Below are positions 25,912-36,968 of a stretch of DNA of 62,132 nt, one piece after another (positions within the stretch are counted from its first letter, which is position 1; each line of letters opens with the position of its first letter). Source of the DNA: an uncultured Lactobacillus sp. Its GTDB lineage: Bacteria; Bacillota; Bacilli; Lactobacillales; Lactobacillaceae. Made by a program: the position numbers and the translations under genes. Under the pieces are notes generated by a model, which searched no databases, was not told the DNA's origin, and worked only from the letters and a program-made list of their open reading frames with translations. The DNA lies in the NCBI RefSeq assembly GCF_945290125.1, contig NZ_CALYQV010000004.1, forward strand, positions 1-62,132. Reading direction: 5' to 3'.

Positions 25912-27636
25912 TTATTTTAACAGTTTTGCCATTGCCTTTTGATAACTTTCAGCCGCCTCATGAGCAGTTGCAATATCGGGCTTATTAACTCCGACATAGG
26001 CTTTAATTACTGGTTCTGTACCAGATGGTCTTAAGGCCAGCCAGGTTTCATCTGCTAAATAATATTTTAATACATTGGATTTAGGTAATCCTGCTAGCGG
26101 TTTAACACCATTCTCGGTAATTTCTTGCTGCTTTAAAAAGTCTTGGATTTTGTTAACTTTAACACCATTTATCTTTTCCAAATGCTCTGAGCGCAATTTT
26201 GACATTAAAAGCGCCATTTTCTTTTGACCGCCAATGCCGGGCATTTCGATGGCTTTGGTAATTTCATATGAAGTTCCGTATTTTTGCCAAATTTCATTGA
26301 GACCATCTAATACTGTCATATTCCGTGAAGCATAATAAGAAGCAACCTCAGCAAACATTAATGCACCCTGCATGGCATCTTTATCCCGCGCAAAAGACTT
26401 AAAAAGATAACCGTAGCTTTCTTCAAAGCCCATTAAAAATTTGCCATCATGCATTTTACTCATACGATCGATTTCTTCACCGATGAACTTGAAACCGGTC
26501 AAAACCGACTTGGTTTTAATACCAAAATCTCTGGCAATTTTAAATGGCATGCTGCTTGAAACTACCGAAGTAATTAACTCATAATCAGGATTCAACTGAC
26601 CATTATTTTTTAAATTAACCAATAAATAATAAATCATCAGCGTAGCAATTTGGTTACCAGTTAGCACCTGAAAATCACCATTTTTGGTGCGAACGCATGC
26701 ACCCATTCGATCAGCGTCAGGATCCGTGGCAACGATTAAGTCTGCATGTTTTTCATTTGCTAATTTTATTCCCGGATCAAAAACATCACGGTATTCCGGA
26801 TTTGGTTTTTTAGTTGTTGGAAATTCAGGATCAATGATTGCCTGACTGGGAACCGGAATTACATTAGTAAAACCTCCTTGCCTGAATGCGCGATCATAAA
26901 TCATTTTACCTGTACCATGCAATGGGGTATAAATAATTGTTAATTTATCGGCATTTTGCCGTATAAGGTCGGTGTTAACATTTACCGTTTTTAATTCTGC
27001 TAAATAAGCTTCATCAATGTCTTCACCAATCAGCTGTAAAGTTTTTTGTGCACGTAATTGCACTATGGGCGCTGCTTTAACGTTAAAAATATCTGTTACT
27101 TTTTGAGAATACTCAAAAACTCGCTCTGCATCTTCAGGACCCATTTGGGCACCATCAGCACCATAAACTTTGTAACCATTATATTGTTTAGCATTGTGTG
27201 AAGCAGTAATATTAATTCCTGCCGTAGCGTGTAAGTATCTAACAGCAAATGATAATTCCGGTGTTGGTCTTAAATCATCAAACAGATAAACATGGATATT
27301 ATGGCTTCCTAAGATTCGCGCCGCATGTTCCGCAAATTCGCGCGAATGATAACGTGAATCAAAAGAAATTACCACCCCTTTATTTTGAGCTTGCTCACCT
27401 TTTTCATCTATCAACCGAGCTAAGCCCTCTGTTACACGACCAACAGTGTACAAATTGATGCGATTAGTTCCCGGCTCTAGTCTGCCCCTCATGCCGGCTG
27501 TACCGAAATTAATATCTTGCCCAAACGCATCTTCAACCCAATTTGGATTTTGACCAAGTTCAGACAGTTGATCTTTTAAATAATCGGGCAGATTTGGTGC
27601 CTGTTGCCATTTTTGAAATGTTTCTCTTACATTCAT
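25912..27636 (-). CDS. pgm: phosphoglucomutase / phosphomannomutase family
   Basis: 574 aa alpha-D-phosphohexomutase interconverting glucose 1-phosphate and glucose 6-phosphate, feeding UDP-glucose for wall polymers and lipids. The active-site serine loop is TASHNAKQYNG (about 139-149), the metal-binding loop DPDADRMG (about 297-304), the sugar-binding loop GFEESYGY (about 395-402), and the phosphate loop RPSGTEP (about 539-545). ATG 27636 has GAGGAA 9 nt upstream. Complete. Confidence 0.95.
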   Translation of the reverse strand: MNVRETFQKWQQAPNLPDYLKDQLSELGQNPNWVEDAFGQDINFGTAGMRGRLEPGTNRINLYTVGRVTEGLARLIDEKGEQAQNKGVVISFDSRYHSREFAEHAARILGSHNIHVYLFDDLRPTPELSFAVRYLHATAGINITASHNAKQYNGYKVYGADGAQMGPEDAERVFEYSQKVTDIFNVKAAPIVQLRAQKTLQLIGEDIDEAYLAELKTVNVNTDLIRQNADKLTIIYTPLHGTGKMIYDRAFRQGGFTNVIPVPSQAIIDPEFPTTKKPNPEYRDVFDPGIKLANEKHADLIVATDPDADRMGACVRTKNGDFQVLTGNQIATLMIYYLLVNLKNNGQLNPDYELITSVVSSSMPFKIARDFGIKTKSVLTGFKFIGEEIDRMSKMHDGKFLMGFEESYGYLFKSFARDKDAMQGALMFAEVASYYASRNMTVLDGLNEIWQKYGTSYEITKAIEMPGIGGQKKMALLMSKLRSEHLEKINGVKVNKIQDFLKQQEITENGVKPLAGLPKSNVLKYYLADETWLALRPSGTEPVIKAYVGVNKPDIATAHEAAESYQKAMAKLLK

Positions 27637-27724
27637 TTCAGTAATGTTCCTCTTTTTCTAGCATTTAATTCATTTTCATAAATTATATTCTAGCATTTAT
27701 CACTATCGCTATCTGTAAAAATAA

Positions 27725-27755
27725 AAAAAGAATTCATTTAAGCTGAATTCTTTTT
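27725..27755 (-). terminator. terminator of trxB
   Basis: 12-bp stem AAAAAGAATTCA/TGAATTCTTTTT with a 7-nt loop; a T run follows on the minus strand. Confidence 0.85.
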
Positions 27756-27768
27756 GTAATCGTTATAT

Positions 27769-28698
27769 TTACCGATCATTTAAATCTTGCAAATAATTAT
27801 AAGCCTGTTGGCCAGCAATACTACCATCACCAACTGCATTGGCAATTTGGCGCAAGTCTTTTGCCCTTACATCACCCAGAGCAAAAATACCATCAACTTT
27901 AGTTCTCATATGGTCATCCGTTGGAATCCAACCATTCTCATCAGTTACGCCCAAATCTTTAAATGGAGCAGTTTGAGGAATAACACCAACGTAAATAAAA
28001 ACACCGCGAGTCTTTAAGTGTTTTTCTTCACCGGTCTCTTTATCTTTATAGGTTACGCCAGTAACCTTATTGCCGTCACCATCAATAGATTGAGTTAAGC
28101 CATTCCAAATAAAATGCATTTTAGGATTAGCAAAAGCACGTTTTTGCAAAGTTGGTTGAGCGCGTAGTTGATCTCGCCTATGTATAACCGTAACGGATTT
28201 AGCACTTTGAGCCAAGTAAATTCCTTCTTCAATAGCAGAATCGCCACCACCTATAACTGCGATATCTTCATCTTTAAAAAAGGCAGCATCACAAACCGCA
28301 CAATAAGAAACACCTTTACCAGAATATTCATCTTCACCAGGAACTCCTAAATGACGATGATCTGCACCAGTAGCAATAATTAAAGCAGGTGTACTGTACT
28401 CGCCAGTATCTGTTTTAACTATTTTTTGGTCACCAGTGGTGGTTACCGATTGCACATCGCCATATTCAAATTTGGCGCCAAATTTCATGACAGAATTGTA
28501 CATTTTTTCACCCAATTCTGGCCCTTTAATCTCACTAAAACCGGGATAGTTATCAATTGCATCGGTATTATTCATTTGACCACCATACAAACCTCGATCA
28601 AGCATTAACACTGAAAGGTTTGCACGAGAAGCATAAAGAGCAGCAGTTAAGCCACCAGGTCCTGCTCCTATAATGATTACGTCATATTTTTCAGTCAT
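27769..28698 (-). CDS. trxB: thioredoxin-disulfide reductase
   Basis: 309 aa FAD/NADPH flavoenzyme that reduces thioredoxin. The FAD motif is GAGPGGLTAA (about 11-20), the redox-active pair Cys133 and Cys136 in CAVC, the NADPH motif GGGDSA (about 152-157), and the C-terminal FAD motif GIFALGDVR (about 270-278). GGGGGT lies 7 nt before the ATG. Single unit with its own terminator, next to gpsA. Confidence 0.97.
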   Translation of the reverse strand: MTEKYDVIIIGAGPGGLTAALYASRANLSVLMLDRGLYGGQMNNTDAIDNYPGFSEIKGPELGEKMYNSVMKFGAKFEYGDVQSVTTTGDQKIVKTDTGEYSTPALIIATGADHRHLGVPGEDEYSGKGVSYCAVCDAAFFKDEDIAVIGGGDSAIEEGIYLAQSAKSVTVIHRRDQLRAQPTLQKRAFANPKMHFIWNGLTQSIDGDGNKVTGVTYKDKETGEEKHLKTRGVFIYVGVIPQTAPFKDLGVTDENGWIPTDDHMRTKVDGIFALGDVRAKDLRQIANAVGDGSIAGQQAYNYLQDLNDR

Positions 28699-28756
28699 AG
28701 TTTTACCCCCAGTACTTTCTTATTTTTCGTAAGTAAATAGTACAACGATTTGCATG

Positions 28757-29776
28757 TTAAAGTCTAATCTCCTGTTTAGGACTTCTACCCATCATTTTAG
28801 TAATTTCGTCATCAACATTAGAATTTTGGTATAAAACGCGGTAGATAGCTTCACTAATCGGCATATCAATGTTCTTCTCTGCACATAATTCATGCACAGC
28901 CTTTACTGTTGTGGCACCTTCTACAACCTGACCCATATTTTGCAAGACATAGTCGAGGCTCTTACCTTCACCTAATTGCTTACCACAGCGCCAATTACGG
29001 GAATTAACAGATGTACAAGTCACAATCAGATCACCAATTCCTGCAAGACCACTAAAAGTCATTGGGTTGGCACCAAAGTAATTAACTCCTAAGCGCGTAA
29101 TCTCTGCTAATCCTCGTGTCATTAAAGCAGCTTTAGCATCGTCACCATAGTGTTTACCAACTAAAATCCCTGCCGCAATAGCAATAACATTTTTAACCGC
29201 ACCAGCCACTTCAACACCAATCAAGTCACTATTGGTATATAAACGGAAATAATCATTTGAAAATAACTGTTGCACTTTTTGTGCGTTTGCCATGCTGGTT
29301 GAAGCACATGAAATGGCAGTCAAATCTTTTTGAGCAACACTTTCAGCGTGGCTAGGTCCAGATATAGCTACAATTTTATCCTCATCATCGGGATAAATTT
29401 CTTCTGTTAAAATTTCTGATATCAGTTTTTTAGAACCGGGTTCAATACCCTTCGTCGCAGTAACTATGAGCGGCTTGGCATTAGTCTGTTTTAAGATTTC
29501 ACTAACATTCTTAGCCACACTGCGAATTGCTTGAGTAGGTAAAACAAATAAGACAATTTCAGCGCCTCTTAAGGCTTCGTTTAAATCGCCTGTAGCAACG
29601 GCCGTTTTATTTACCTGCCAGTTTTTCATGTAATGCTGATTAGTATGACACTGGTTGATTTCGTCATTAACTTTTTCGTTATTACCAAATAAAACGATGT
29701 TATATCCTTTATCCGCAAGCATTGAACCTAAAACCGTGCCCCAAGAACCTGCTCCTAAAACTGCAATTTTCGTCAT
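28757..29776 (-). CDS. gpsA: glycerol-3-phosphate dehydrogenase [NAD(P)+]
   Basis: 339 aa. Makes sn-glycerol 3-phosphate from dihydroxyacetone phosphate for phospholipid synthesis. The N-terminal nucleotide-binding motif is GAGSWGTVLG (about 8-17). VAGAVKNVIAIAAG (about 188-201) holds the catalytic Lys, and TRGLAEITRLG and GLAGIGDLIVTC follow. Located 29 nt after lgt in a membrane-lipid and lipoprotein gene group. Confidence 0.96.
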   Translation of the reverse strand: MTKIAVLGAGSWGTVLGSMLADKGYNIVLFGNNEKVNDEINQCHTNQHYMKNWQVNKTAVATGDLNEALRGAEIVLFVLPTQAIRSVAKNVSEILKQTNAKPLIVTATKGIEPGSKKLISEILTEEIYPDDEDKIVAISGPSHAESVAQKDLTAISCASTSMANAQKVQQLFSNDYFRLYTNSDLIGVEVAGAVKNVIAIAAGILVGKHYGDDAKAALMTRGLAEITRLGVNYFGANPMTFSGLAGIGDLIVTCTSVNSRNWRCGKQLGEGKSLDYVLQNMGQVVEGATTVKAVHELCAEKNIDMPISEAIYRVLYQNSNVDDEITKMMGRSPKQEIRL

Positions 29777-29805
29777 TTTTTACTCTCTTTCACTTAAATA
29801 AATTA

Positions 29806-30642
29806 TTAATCTCGACTATAAGGGTATTTCAAGCCACTGCCTTCTAGATACCATTTAGGTTTAACAACTCGTCTGCGATAAATAAATAATACTATAACCA
29901 CAATCAGCAATATGACACTAAGCATTTGCGAAACCCGAATCGATCCCAAAAAGTAAAGACTATCTGTCCGCATGCCTTCTACAAAAAAACGCACGACAGA
30001 ATACCATGCCAAATAGAGCATAAATATTTCGCCTTGTTTAAACAGATGCTTCCTGTGTCTTAATAACAATATTATCAGTAAACCAATCAAATTAAAAAAA
30101 GATTCATATAAAAAAGTAGGCTGATAGTAAACTCCACCAATTTTCATCTGATTAATAATAAAATCAGGTAAGTGCAAGCTTTGTAAAAAAGCTAACGTTG
30201 TTGGTCCACCATGAGCTTCTTGATTAATAAAATTACCCCAGCGGCCTAATATTTGAGCAGCCATTACTCCTGGGGTAATGATGTCAAGCATCAGAAATGG
30301 TGGCAACATCCTCTTATAACAAAATACTAGTAAAACTACCAGTCCGGCCAGTAGGCCACCATAGATAGCTATGCCACCATTCCAAATAGCAATTATCTCG
30401 CCAAGATGCTGAGAATAATAATTCCATTCAAAAACAACATAGTAAATACGTGCGCCCACATATCCAATAGGAACAGCCCACAATAGCAAATCCATGAAAT
30501 CATCACTTTCAATTTGACGTTTACGACCTTCAATGATTGCCATTGAGACAGCTAAAATAATTGCTACAGCCATAATAATGCCATACCACTTGACACTTAG
30601 GTTTCCTAATTTAAATGCTACAGGATTAATGGTCAATATCAT
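29806..30642 (-). CDS. lgt: prolipoprotein diacylglyceryl transferase
   Basis: 278 aa membrane enzyme with about seven transmembrane helices. It moves diacylglycerol from phosphatidylglycerol to the Cys of lipoprotein precursors. The Lgt signature is seen around [15 protein letters not shown] (about 131-145), and the family's second conserved region ([14 protein letters not shown]) is near 169-182. The ATG overlaps the hprK stop by 4 nt (ATGA). The product would process the OpuC-type lipoprotein encoded at 44110. Confidence 0.96.
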   Translation of the reverse strand: MILTINPVAFKLGNLSVKWYGIIMAVAIILAVSMAIIEGRKRQIESDDFMDLLLWAVPIGYVGARIYYVVFEWNYYSQHLGEIIAIWNGGIAIYGGLLAGLVVLLVFCYKRMLPPFLMLDIITPGVMAAQILGRWGNFINQEAHGGPTTLAFLQSLHLPDFIINQMKIGGVYYQPTFLYESFFNLIGLLIILLLRHRKHLFKQGEIFMLYLAWYSVVRFFVEGMRTDSLYFLGSIRVSQMLSVILLIVVIVLFIYRRRVVKPKWYLEGSGLKYPYSRD

Positions 30643-31601
30643 TTATTCTTATCCTTTGTTGAGTCTGCTTGAGAGTTTTTCTTAATTAATTTCGTTAAAT
30701 TATTGTCAAAAGTTTTTGTAGCATTATAGCCGCTTCTCTTGGCGCGGAAATTCATAGTTGCAATTTCAATAATATCTTCCATGTTACGACCGACTTTAAC
30801 AGGAATGGTAATTTGGGGAACTTCAACATTACAAATATCTCGTTTGCTTTCCTCAAAACCTAAACGATCATAATTAGCTTTATTATCCCAATTGACAAGT
30901 TTGATAACTAGCTGAATGCTTTCACGATTTTTAACAGCTCCAACACCGAATAAATCCATAACATCAATGATGCCAATACCACGAATTTCCATTAGGTGTT
31001 TTAATATTTCCGGAGCTTCACCCATCACGGTTTCCACATCTTTTTGATAAACATCAACTCGATCATCTGCAATTAAACGGTGACCGCGATGAATTAAACC
31101 TAAAGCAGTTTCAGATTTTCCTACACCCGAATCACCAGTCAGTAACACGCCCATACCTTTAACTTCGACTAAGACGCCGTGAATTGTATCACGCACAGCC
31201 AGTCGCTCTCTTAAATATTCCGTCAAAATACTGGAAACATATGTAGTTGACTCTGGTGAAGAAAGAATAGGAATTTCCGCCTCATCAGCAGCTTGAGCTA
31301 ATTCAGGTGGTATTCGCAGAGAACGCGATACAAAAAAGCAAGGCGTATCAGGAGTACAAAGTTTTTTAAAAACCTGCACTAAACTATCGTGGTCTAGTCT
31401 AGCGGCATAAGAAATTTCTGTGCGCCCAAGTAACTGAATACGCTGACGGGGATAAAAATCAAAGTAGCCAGTTAACTCTAGTCCTGGTCTATAAATATCA
31501 GATACAACAATCTCCTTATTATTGATATATTGTTTTCCCTGCACAACGTGAACAATTTTATTATCACGAATTAAATTTTTTAATTTAACAGCGTTTGTCA
31601 T
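30639..31601 (-). CDS. hprK: HPr kinase/phosphorylase
   Basis: 320 aa. It phosphorylates and dephosphorylates HPr on Ser46, the signal that makes CcpA bind cre sites. N-terminal domain to about 130; catalytic domain with P-loop GDSGVGKS (156-163), His141 and the family signature near [10 protein letters not shown] (about 206-215). Relevant to this window because the galactitol-family PTS promoter carries a cre-like site. Overlaps lgt by 4 nt. Confidence 0.97.
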   Translation of the reverse strand: MTNAVKLKNLIRDNKIVHVVQGKQYINNKEIVVSDIYRPGLELTGYFDFYPRQRIQLLGRTEISYAARLDHDSLVQVFKKLCTPDTPCFFVSRSLRIPPELAQAADEAEIPILSSPESTTYVSSILTEYLRERLAVRDTIHGVLVEVKGMGVLLTGDSGVGKSETALGLIHRGHRLIADDRVDVYQKDVETVMGEAPEILKHLMEIRGIGIIDVMDLFGVGAVKNRESIQLVIKLVNWDNKANYDRLGFEESKRDICNVEVPQITIPVKVGRNMEDIIEIATMNFRAKRSGYNATKTFDNNLTKLIKKNSQADSTKDKNK

Positions 31602-31618
31602 TTCAAAATGCCCCTTTA

Positions 31619-31900
31619 TTACTTGTCGACATCTTTAGTTTTAGCATTGCGTACTTTTTTTCGTTTTGGTTTAGTTTCATTATTTTCACTCCAATTGTTC
31701 CAGGTATAAGAACTGGAATTGATATTCGAGTGTCCATCATTATTATCATCATTTTTGGTAAAATGATTGATTAACCAGATAATACCAATAATTACTAGGG
31801 CCGCAGGCAATATCATGAAAAAGATGTGAAATATGGCAAAAATAATACTTAGAATAACAACTGCCAATAATACTAATCCAACAATTCCCCAAAAACTCAT
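31619..31900 (-). CDS. small membrane protein, unknown
   Basis: 93 aa. Two closely spaced hydrophobic helices (about 4-25 and 27-45), an Asp/Asn-rich linker (48-62), and a Lys/Arg-rich end (78-93). It lies between prfB (8-nt gap) and hprK (17-nt gap) in one transcription unit, which supports it as a real gene. Similar short proteins occur at this spot in other lactobacilli as I recall, but I know no function. Confidence 0.7.
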   Translation of the reverse strand: MSFWGIVGLVLLAVVILSIIFAIFHIFFMILPAALVIIGIIWLINHFTKNDDNNDGHSNINSSSYTWNNWSENNETKPKRKKVRNAKTKDVDK

Positions 31901-31908
31901 CTAACCAC

Positions 31909-33025
31909 CTACTCTGGATTCTCCTGGCTTAAAAGCCATTGTAAATATGCATAAACAAACGGTTGTAGTTTGCCATCCATTACACCACTTGTATCGGAAG
32001 TTTCATAGCCTGTGCGCAGATCTTTAACCAAATTATAAGGATGAAAAACATAAGATCTAATTTGTGAGCCCCAGCCAATTTCTTTTTGGTCACCTTTAAG
32101 CTCCTGCTTATGCTTACGTTTCTTTTTTTCTTCTAAGTGAAACAATTTTGCTCGCAGTTCATCCATTGCGGTTTCCCGATTTTGCAACTGTGAACGCTGT
32201 GCCTGAGAAGTAGTCACTATCCCCGTCGGTAGGTGCGTTATTCTGACAGCGCTTGATGTTTTATTAATATGCTGGCCACCCGCACCACTCGACCTGTAAA
32301 CGTCGACACGAAGATCTTTAGGATCAATATCCACCTTAATACTGTCATCAATTTCTGGAATAACTTCAACTGAAGCAAAAGAGGTATGTCTCCTTTTGGC
32401 AGAATCAAAGGGAGAAATTCTCACCAAACGGTGAACACCATTTTCCGATTTCATTAGCCCGTAGGCATTTTTACCAGTAATCTTTGCACTAACGCTTTTA
32501 AGACCTGCTTCTTCTCCGGGTTCGTAATTACTAATTTCAAATCTAAAACCGCGAATGTCAGCATATCTCTGGTACATCCGCAAGAGCATTTGGCCCCAGT
32601 CCATCGCTTCAGTGCCACCTGCACCCGGATGAATTTCAATCAGCGCATTGTGATCATCATATTTACCAGATAAGAGTAAATCTAGCTCATAATCATGAAA
32701 CTCTGTTTGCAATTTTTGCAGATCGGTTTCAACTTCTTTTTGTAAATCTTGATCTGTTTCTTCACGCAGTAATTCCAGCGCTGTCGTTTCATTTTGGTAA
32801 TCCTTTTCCAATTTAACAAAAGAATCACGTTTTTCTTTCAACACATTTGTTTCACTAATCAAAGTTTGTGCTTTTTCCTGATCATCCCAAAAAGTCGGAT
32901 CTTGCATCTTATTTTCATTAACAATGATATTTTCATTTATAGAATCTAAGTCAAAGAGACCCCCTAAAGTGGTCTAACCGCTTTTTTAAACTATCCAATT
33001 CATTTTGAATGTCACTTATTTCCAT
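31909..33025 (-). CDS. prfB: peptide chain release factor 2 (programmed +1 frameshift)
   Basis: Release factor for UGA and UAA stops. Translation from ATG 33025 gives 24 codons (MEISDIQNEL...) up to CTT TGA. A +1 slip at 32956-32951 then joins the main frame (DLDSINEN...), for 371 aa in total. The catalytic GGQ is in SSGAGGQHIN. A plain open-frame search would start too late, at 32907. The frameshift is the known autoregulation of RF2: low RF2 slows termination at UGA and favours slipping. It is followed by the 93-aa gene, hprK and lgt. Confidence 0.96.
32951..32965 (-). other. prfB: RF2 recoding site
   Basis: On the minus strand AGGGGG-TCT-CTT-TGA-C: the internal Shine-Dalgarno-like element 3 nt before the slippery CTT and the in-frame UGA, identical in layout to the conserved prfB shift site. 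Confidence 0.95.
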
Positions 33026-33066
33026 ATTTTTGCATTAGCTCCTTTATTTTTAATAAAATTTCAGTA

Positions 33067-33092
33067 AAAAAGAGAAAGCAGCTGCTTTCTCT
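33067..33092 (-). terminator. terminator of secA
   Basis: 10-bp stem AGAGAAAGCA/TGCTTTCTCT (33071-33092), followed on the minus strand by TTTTTT. Confidence 0.85.
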
Positions 33093-33105
33093 CTCATCTT
33101 AACTA

Positions 33106-35505
33106 TTAACGACTAAGATTTTGTCTAATTTCAGCTTTCATAAATAAACGAGTCACATCAAATTCAATATTTGATATCATTTCTTCAAACATGTTGTAGC
33201 CAGAATCCTGATATTCTACCAGCGGATTAAGTTGACCATAGCCCCGCAAACTAATTGACTGCCGTAATTGGTCCATGGCATCTATATGATCAGTCCACCG
33301 ATCATCAACTACCCGTAAAATAACTACCTTTTCAAATTCAAGCATTTCTGAAGGATCAGCCAAAATCGCTTCTTTTTCTTCATAGTTGGCTTCAACAATA
33401 TCATACAGTTTTTGCTTTAAGTCAGGGACCGTAATTGTTTTGAAGTCAATTGCATCAGTTTCTTCTTCGCTCGTTAAACTTGAAGAAATAAAGTCACGCA
33501 GTGAATCAAGCCGCCACTTACTGCGATCACCCTGTGTAAACATGTCTACTTGGCTATTAATGGTGCGACGAATCATTGGGATTAAAACATCCTTAAGTGA
33601 CTTCTCTTCACCAATAACCTGCATCCGTTCACCATAAATAATCTCACGCTGAATACGCATAACATCATCGTACTGCAATGTTTGCTTACGGGTATCATAG
33701 TTATTACCCTCAACTCGTTTTTGAGCAGACTCAACTTGTCTAGTAATCAAGCGACTCTCAATTACCTTGTCATCATCATTGTCAGACAAACGGTCAAGGA
33801 AGTCTTTGACTCTGTCACCGCCAAAGCGTTTCATCAAATCATCTTCAAGCGAGAGATAGAAACGGGTAACACCAGGATCACCTTGACGACCTGAACGTCC
33901 ACGGAGCTGATTATCAATTCTACGTGATTCATGACGTTCAGTACCTATGACAGATAGTCCGCCTAATTCTTTCACACCTGGCCCTAATTTAATGTCAGTA
34001 CCACGTCCAGCCATGTTGGTTGCAATAGTGACTGCACCGCGTTGACCAGCATTCATGATAATCTGCGCTTCTTTAGCATGGTTTTTAGCATTCAAAACGG
34101 CATGGGGGATTCCTTCTTTGTCGAGTAATTTACTCAATCTTTCAGAGCTTTCAACCGCAACGGTACCAACTAAAACCGGTTGGCCCTTCGAGTGCCGTTC
34201 TTTAATTTCATTAACAACTGCCGCAAACTTAGATGACAAAGTAGGATACAGAATATCCGGATTATCTTTCCTTATCAAAGGACGGTTAGTCGGGATAGTA
34301 ATTACCTGCATGTTGTAAATTTCACGGAATTCTTCTTCTTCAGTTTTAGCAGTACCTGTCATACCGGCAAGCTTTTTATACATTCTGAAAAAGTTCTGGT
34401 AAGTAATCGTCGCCTGCGTCTTAGATTCTTCCTGAATCTTAACACCTTCTTTAGCTTCAATAGCCTGGTGCAGGCCGTCAGAATAGCGCCGTCCCTGCAT
34501 AACACGACCAGTAAAGGAGTCAACAATTAAGACTTCACCGTTTTGCACAACATAATCAATGTCTTTAAGCATAATGTAATTTGCTCTTAAAGCTTGATCA
34601 AGGTGGTGTACTAATTTCTGATTTTCAACGTCATACAAGTTTTTAAGACCAAAGTGATCACAAGCTTTTTGGATACCAGTTCTAGTTAAAGAAATAGTCT
34701 TAGTAGGCCAGTCAATTTTGTAATCGCCATAATCCTTGTCATCATCTGCATCATCATCACTTTTGTCTTCTTTAAGAGTTTTAACAAAGCGATCAGCTCG
34801 AATATAGTCACCATTAGCCTGCTCAGCCTCGCCAGAAATAATTAATGGCGTTCTCGCTTCATCGATTAAAATTGAGTCAACCTCATCGATAATAGCATAG
34901 TTAAGTTCACGTTGAACCATTTGCTCCTTGTAAACGACCATATTATCACGCAGATAATCAAAGCCCAGTTCTGAGTTAGTGGAATAAGTTACATCACAAT
35001 TATATGCTTCACGCTTTTCATCAGGAGACATAGCATTCAAGTTAAGACCAACAGTTAAGCCTAACCATTTGTATAACTGACCCATTTCTTCGGCATCACG
35101 ACTGGACAAGTATTCGTTAACGGTGACAACGTGAACGCCTTTTCCTGTTAATGCATTCAGATACACAGGCATAGTCGCAGTTAAGGTCTTACCTTCACCA
35201 GTCATCATTTCGGCAATGTTACCATAGTGTAGCGCAATACCACCTAATACTTGAACATGAAATGGATATAAACCTAAAACTCTTTTGGCTCCTTCACGAG
35301 AAACTGCAAAAGCTTCTGGCAAGAGCGAATCTAAGCTTTCACCATTTTTCAATCTATCACGAAATTCAGGTGTTTTTGCCTGTAATTCTTCGTCAGAAAG
35401 CCGACTGTATTCGTCTGCATGACTTTCAACTTTATCTGCAATTTTTTCAAATTTTTTCAGTTCTCTTTTATCGTTATTGTATAGTTTCTTTAAAATGTTT
35501 ACCAT
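33106..35505 (-). CDS. secA: preprotein translocase ATPase SecA
   Basis: 799 aa motor that pushes secretory proteins through SecYEG, including the surface proteins in this window. Walker A MTGEGKT (about 101-107), Walker [16 protein letters not shown] (about 205-219), and second-half helicase motifs [12 protein letters not shown] and [10 protein letters not shown]. The protein ends soon after the helical scaffold ([11 protein letters not shown]) without the Cys-rich zinc tail found in many SecA proteins, which is usual for short lactobacillar SecA. Single unit with its own terminator. Confidence 0.98.
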   Translation of the reverse strand: MVNILKKLYNNDKRELKKFEKIADKVESHADEYSRLSDEELQAKTPEFRDRLKNGESLDSLLPEAFAVSREGAKRVLGLYPFHVQVLGGIALHYGNIAEMMTGEGKTLTATMPVYLNALTGKGVHVVTVNEYLSSRDAEEMGQLYKWLGLTVGLNLNAMSPDEKREAYNCDVTYSTNSELGFDYLRDNMVVYKEQMVQRELNYAIIDEVDSILIDEARTPLIISGEAEQANGDYIRADRFVKTLKEDKSDDDADDDKDYGDYKIDWPTKTISLTRTGIQKACDHFGLKNLYDVENQKLVHHLDQALRANYIMLKDIDYVVQNGEVLIVDSFTGRVMQGRRYSDGLHQAIEAKEGVKIQEESKTQATITYQNFFRMYKKLAGMTGTAKTEEEEFREIYNMQVITIPTNRPLIRKDNPDILYPTLSSKFAAVVNEIKERHSKGQPVLVGTVAVESSERLSKLLDKEGIPHAVLNAKNHAKEAQIIMNAGQRGAVTIATNMAGRGTDIKLGPGVKELGGLSVIGTERHESRRIDNQLRGRSGRQGDPGVTRFYLSLEDDLMKRFGGDRVKDFLDRLSDNDDDKVIESRLITRQVESAQKRVEGNNYDTRKQTLQYDDVMRIQREIIYGERMQVIGEEKSLKDVLIPMIRRTINSQVDMFTQGDRSKWRLDSLRDFISSSLTSEEETDAIDFKTITVPDLKQKLYDIVEANYEEKEAILADPSEMLEFEKVVILRVVDDRWTDHIDAMDQLRQSISLRGYGQLNPLVEYQDSGYNMFEEMISNIEFDVTRLFMKAEIRQNLSR

Positions 35506-35580
35506 TTAATCGATCCTTATATGTAGTTAAAGTATAAAAACACATTATAATTTTACCATGATTAGCGCTAAATGAAAAAT

Positions 35581-35613
35581 AAACAAAACAAAGACCTCAC
35601 ACTAAATGTGGGG
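35581..35613 (-). terminator. terminator of hpf
   Basis: 7-bp stem (35595-35601 / 35607-35613) with one C-A mismatch on the minus-strand transcript, followed by TCTTTGTTTTGTTT. Fair rather than strong. Confidence 0.55.
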
Positions 35614-35635
35614 CCCTTACTTGATAATATTATTG

Positions 35636-36184
35636 CTATTTGGTCTCAATCAAACCATAACGGCCGTCATTTCTGCGATAAACAACACTTGTACCGCCGG
35701 TTTCACCATCTTGGAAAACAAAGAAATCATGCTCAAGCATATTCATTTGCAGGATTGCTTCTTCAGGACTCATTGGTTTCAAGCCAATTTGCTTATTACG
35801 AACAATCGTAAATTCATTACTTTCTTTGTCTTTTGAATCTTCCTCAGCGCTTTCAACGAAGAAATCATTAATTCCTTTTTCACGACTCTTACGATTTACA
35901 CGTGTCTTATATTTTCTAATTTGTCTTTCCAATTTTTCAGAAACAAAATCAATACTGCGATACATATCGTCAGTTGTTTCTTCAGCTCTCAATACTAAGT
36001 ATGGCAGTGGTATGGTTACCTCAACTTTAGCCTTATGATCACGATACACCTTTAAATTAACATGAGCAATCATATCTTGATTTAAATCGAAATATTTTTC
36101 TAATTTTTTAAGGCGCTTTTCTACGTAACTTCTTAAAGCATCCGTTACCTCGATATTTTCACCACGAACATTATACTTTAACAT
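35636..36184 (-). CDS. hpf: ribosome hibernation promoting factor, long form
   Basis: 182 aa. N-terminal S30AE domain (about 1-100, with the RLKKLEKYF segment) that blocks the decoding centre, and a C-terminal dimerisation domain (about 120-178, MSPEEAILQMNMLEHDFFVF) that pairs 70S ribosomes into 100S dimers. The start ATG 36184 has AAAGGAG 8 nt upstream; a longer TTG start at 36202 would overlap that site. TATAAT lies about 40 nt upstream of the ribosome site. Confidence 0.95.
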   Translation of the reverse strand: MLKYNVRGENIEVTDALRSYVEKRLKKLEKYFDLNQDMIAHVNLKVYRDHKAKVEVTIPLPYLVLRAEETTDDMYRSIDFVSEKLERQIRKYKTRVNRKSREKGINDFFVESAEEDSKDKESNEFTIVRNKQIGLKPMSPEEAILQMNMLEHDFFVFQDGETGGTSVVYRRNDGRYGLIETK

Positions 36185-36278
36185 ATGAGATTCTCCTTTC
36201 AACTGCTTGAGGCAGTCTTGTGTTATCTATATTATAGCAAAATTATAACAAAACATGAAAGCGCTGAACAATTTTGTT

Positions 36279-36968
36279 TTATCTACATAAGGTAAAGCTA
36301 CTAATTTTCGCATTGGGAAAAATTTTTGCCAGCGCATCGCGAGCATGATAAAGCGTTCTGCCAGTAGTGTATATGTCATCCAGCAAGAGAACAGTGCATT
36401 TTTGAAAATTAATCGTAAAGTTTTTCTTAACAAAAAAACTTTGCTTACTTCTTAATCTTTCAGCACGATTTTTCTCACCCTGAGCTCCTAGTCCTGATTT
36501 TTTACCCAGCACATTTGTTAAAGGAACAAGACTACCATATAGTGCAGTGATTGTATCAAATTGTCTTTGAGCGATGTGCTCAGAAGAAGTCGGAACTGGG
36601 ACATAAACATCAGCTTTATATTCAGATAGTTCTTTAGCACACAATTCTTGCAGTGCAGCATATAAAACATAGTCACCATAACGTTTATAGTTAACCATTA
36701 AATCATGGAATGCTCTGTTATATAAATAAACAGAGTGATTAATTATTAACTTTTCGCCATATATTTTTTGCCAATTCACACAATCAGAGCAAATCTTATT
36801 TTGATTTAAATTTCCCGAGCATATTGGGCAATGCTTTTCAGGTATATGAATGAACTTTTTTAAACAGTGGTCACAAATACTTTTGCAATTTTTTTGGGGC
36901 AAAGAAAACAAATGTAAAAATGACATTTTCGAAATAAAATACTGTCCACATAATAGGCATTTTTTCAT
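36279..36968 (-). CDS. comFC: competence protein ComFC, phosphoribosyltransferase-like
   Basis: 229 aa. The N-terminus has four CxxC pairs (CLLC, CDHC, CPIC, CSDC, within residues 4-64) typical of the zinc-binding part of ComFC. The C-terminal phosphoribosyltransferase-type motif is VLLLDDIYTTGRT (about 193-205). It takes part in DNA uptake and works with ComFA. Its ATG overlaps the comFA stop (ATGA). No competence master regulator is in the window. Confidence 0.93.
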   Translation of the reverse strand: MKKCLLCGQYFISKMSFLHLFSLPQKNCKSICDHCLKKFIHIPEKHCPICSGNLNQNKICSDCVNWQKIYGEKLIINHSVYLYNRAFHDLMVNYKRYGDYVLYAALQELCAKELSEYKADVYVPVPTSSEHIAQRQFDTITALYGSLVPLTNVLGKKSGLGAQGEKNRAERLRSKQSFFVKKNFTINFQKCTVLLLDDIYTTGRTLYHARDALAKIFPNAKISSFTLCR

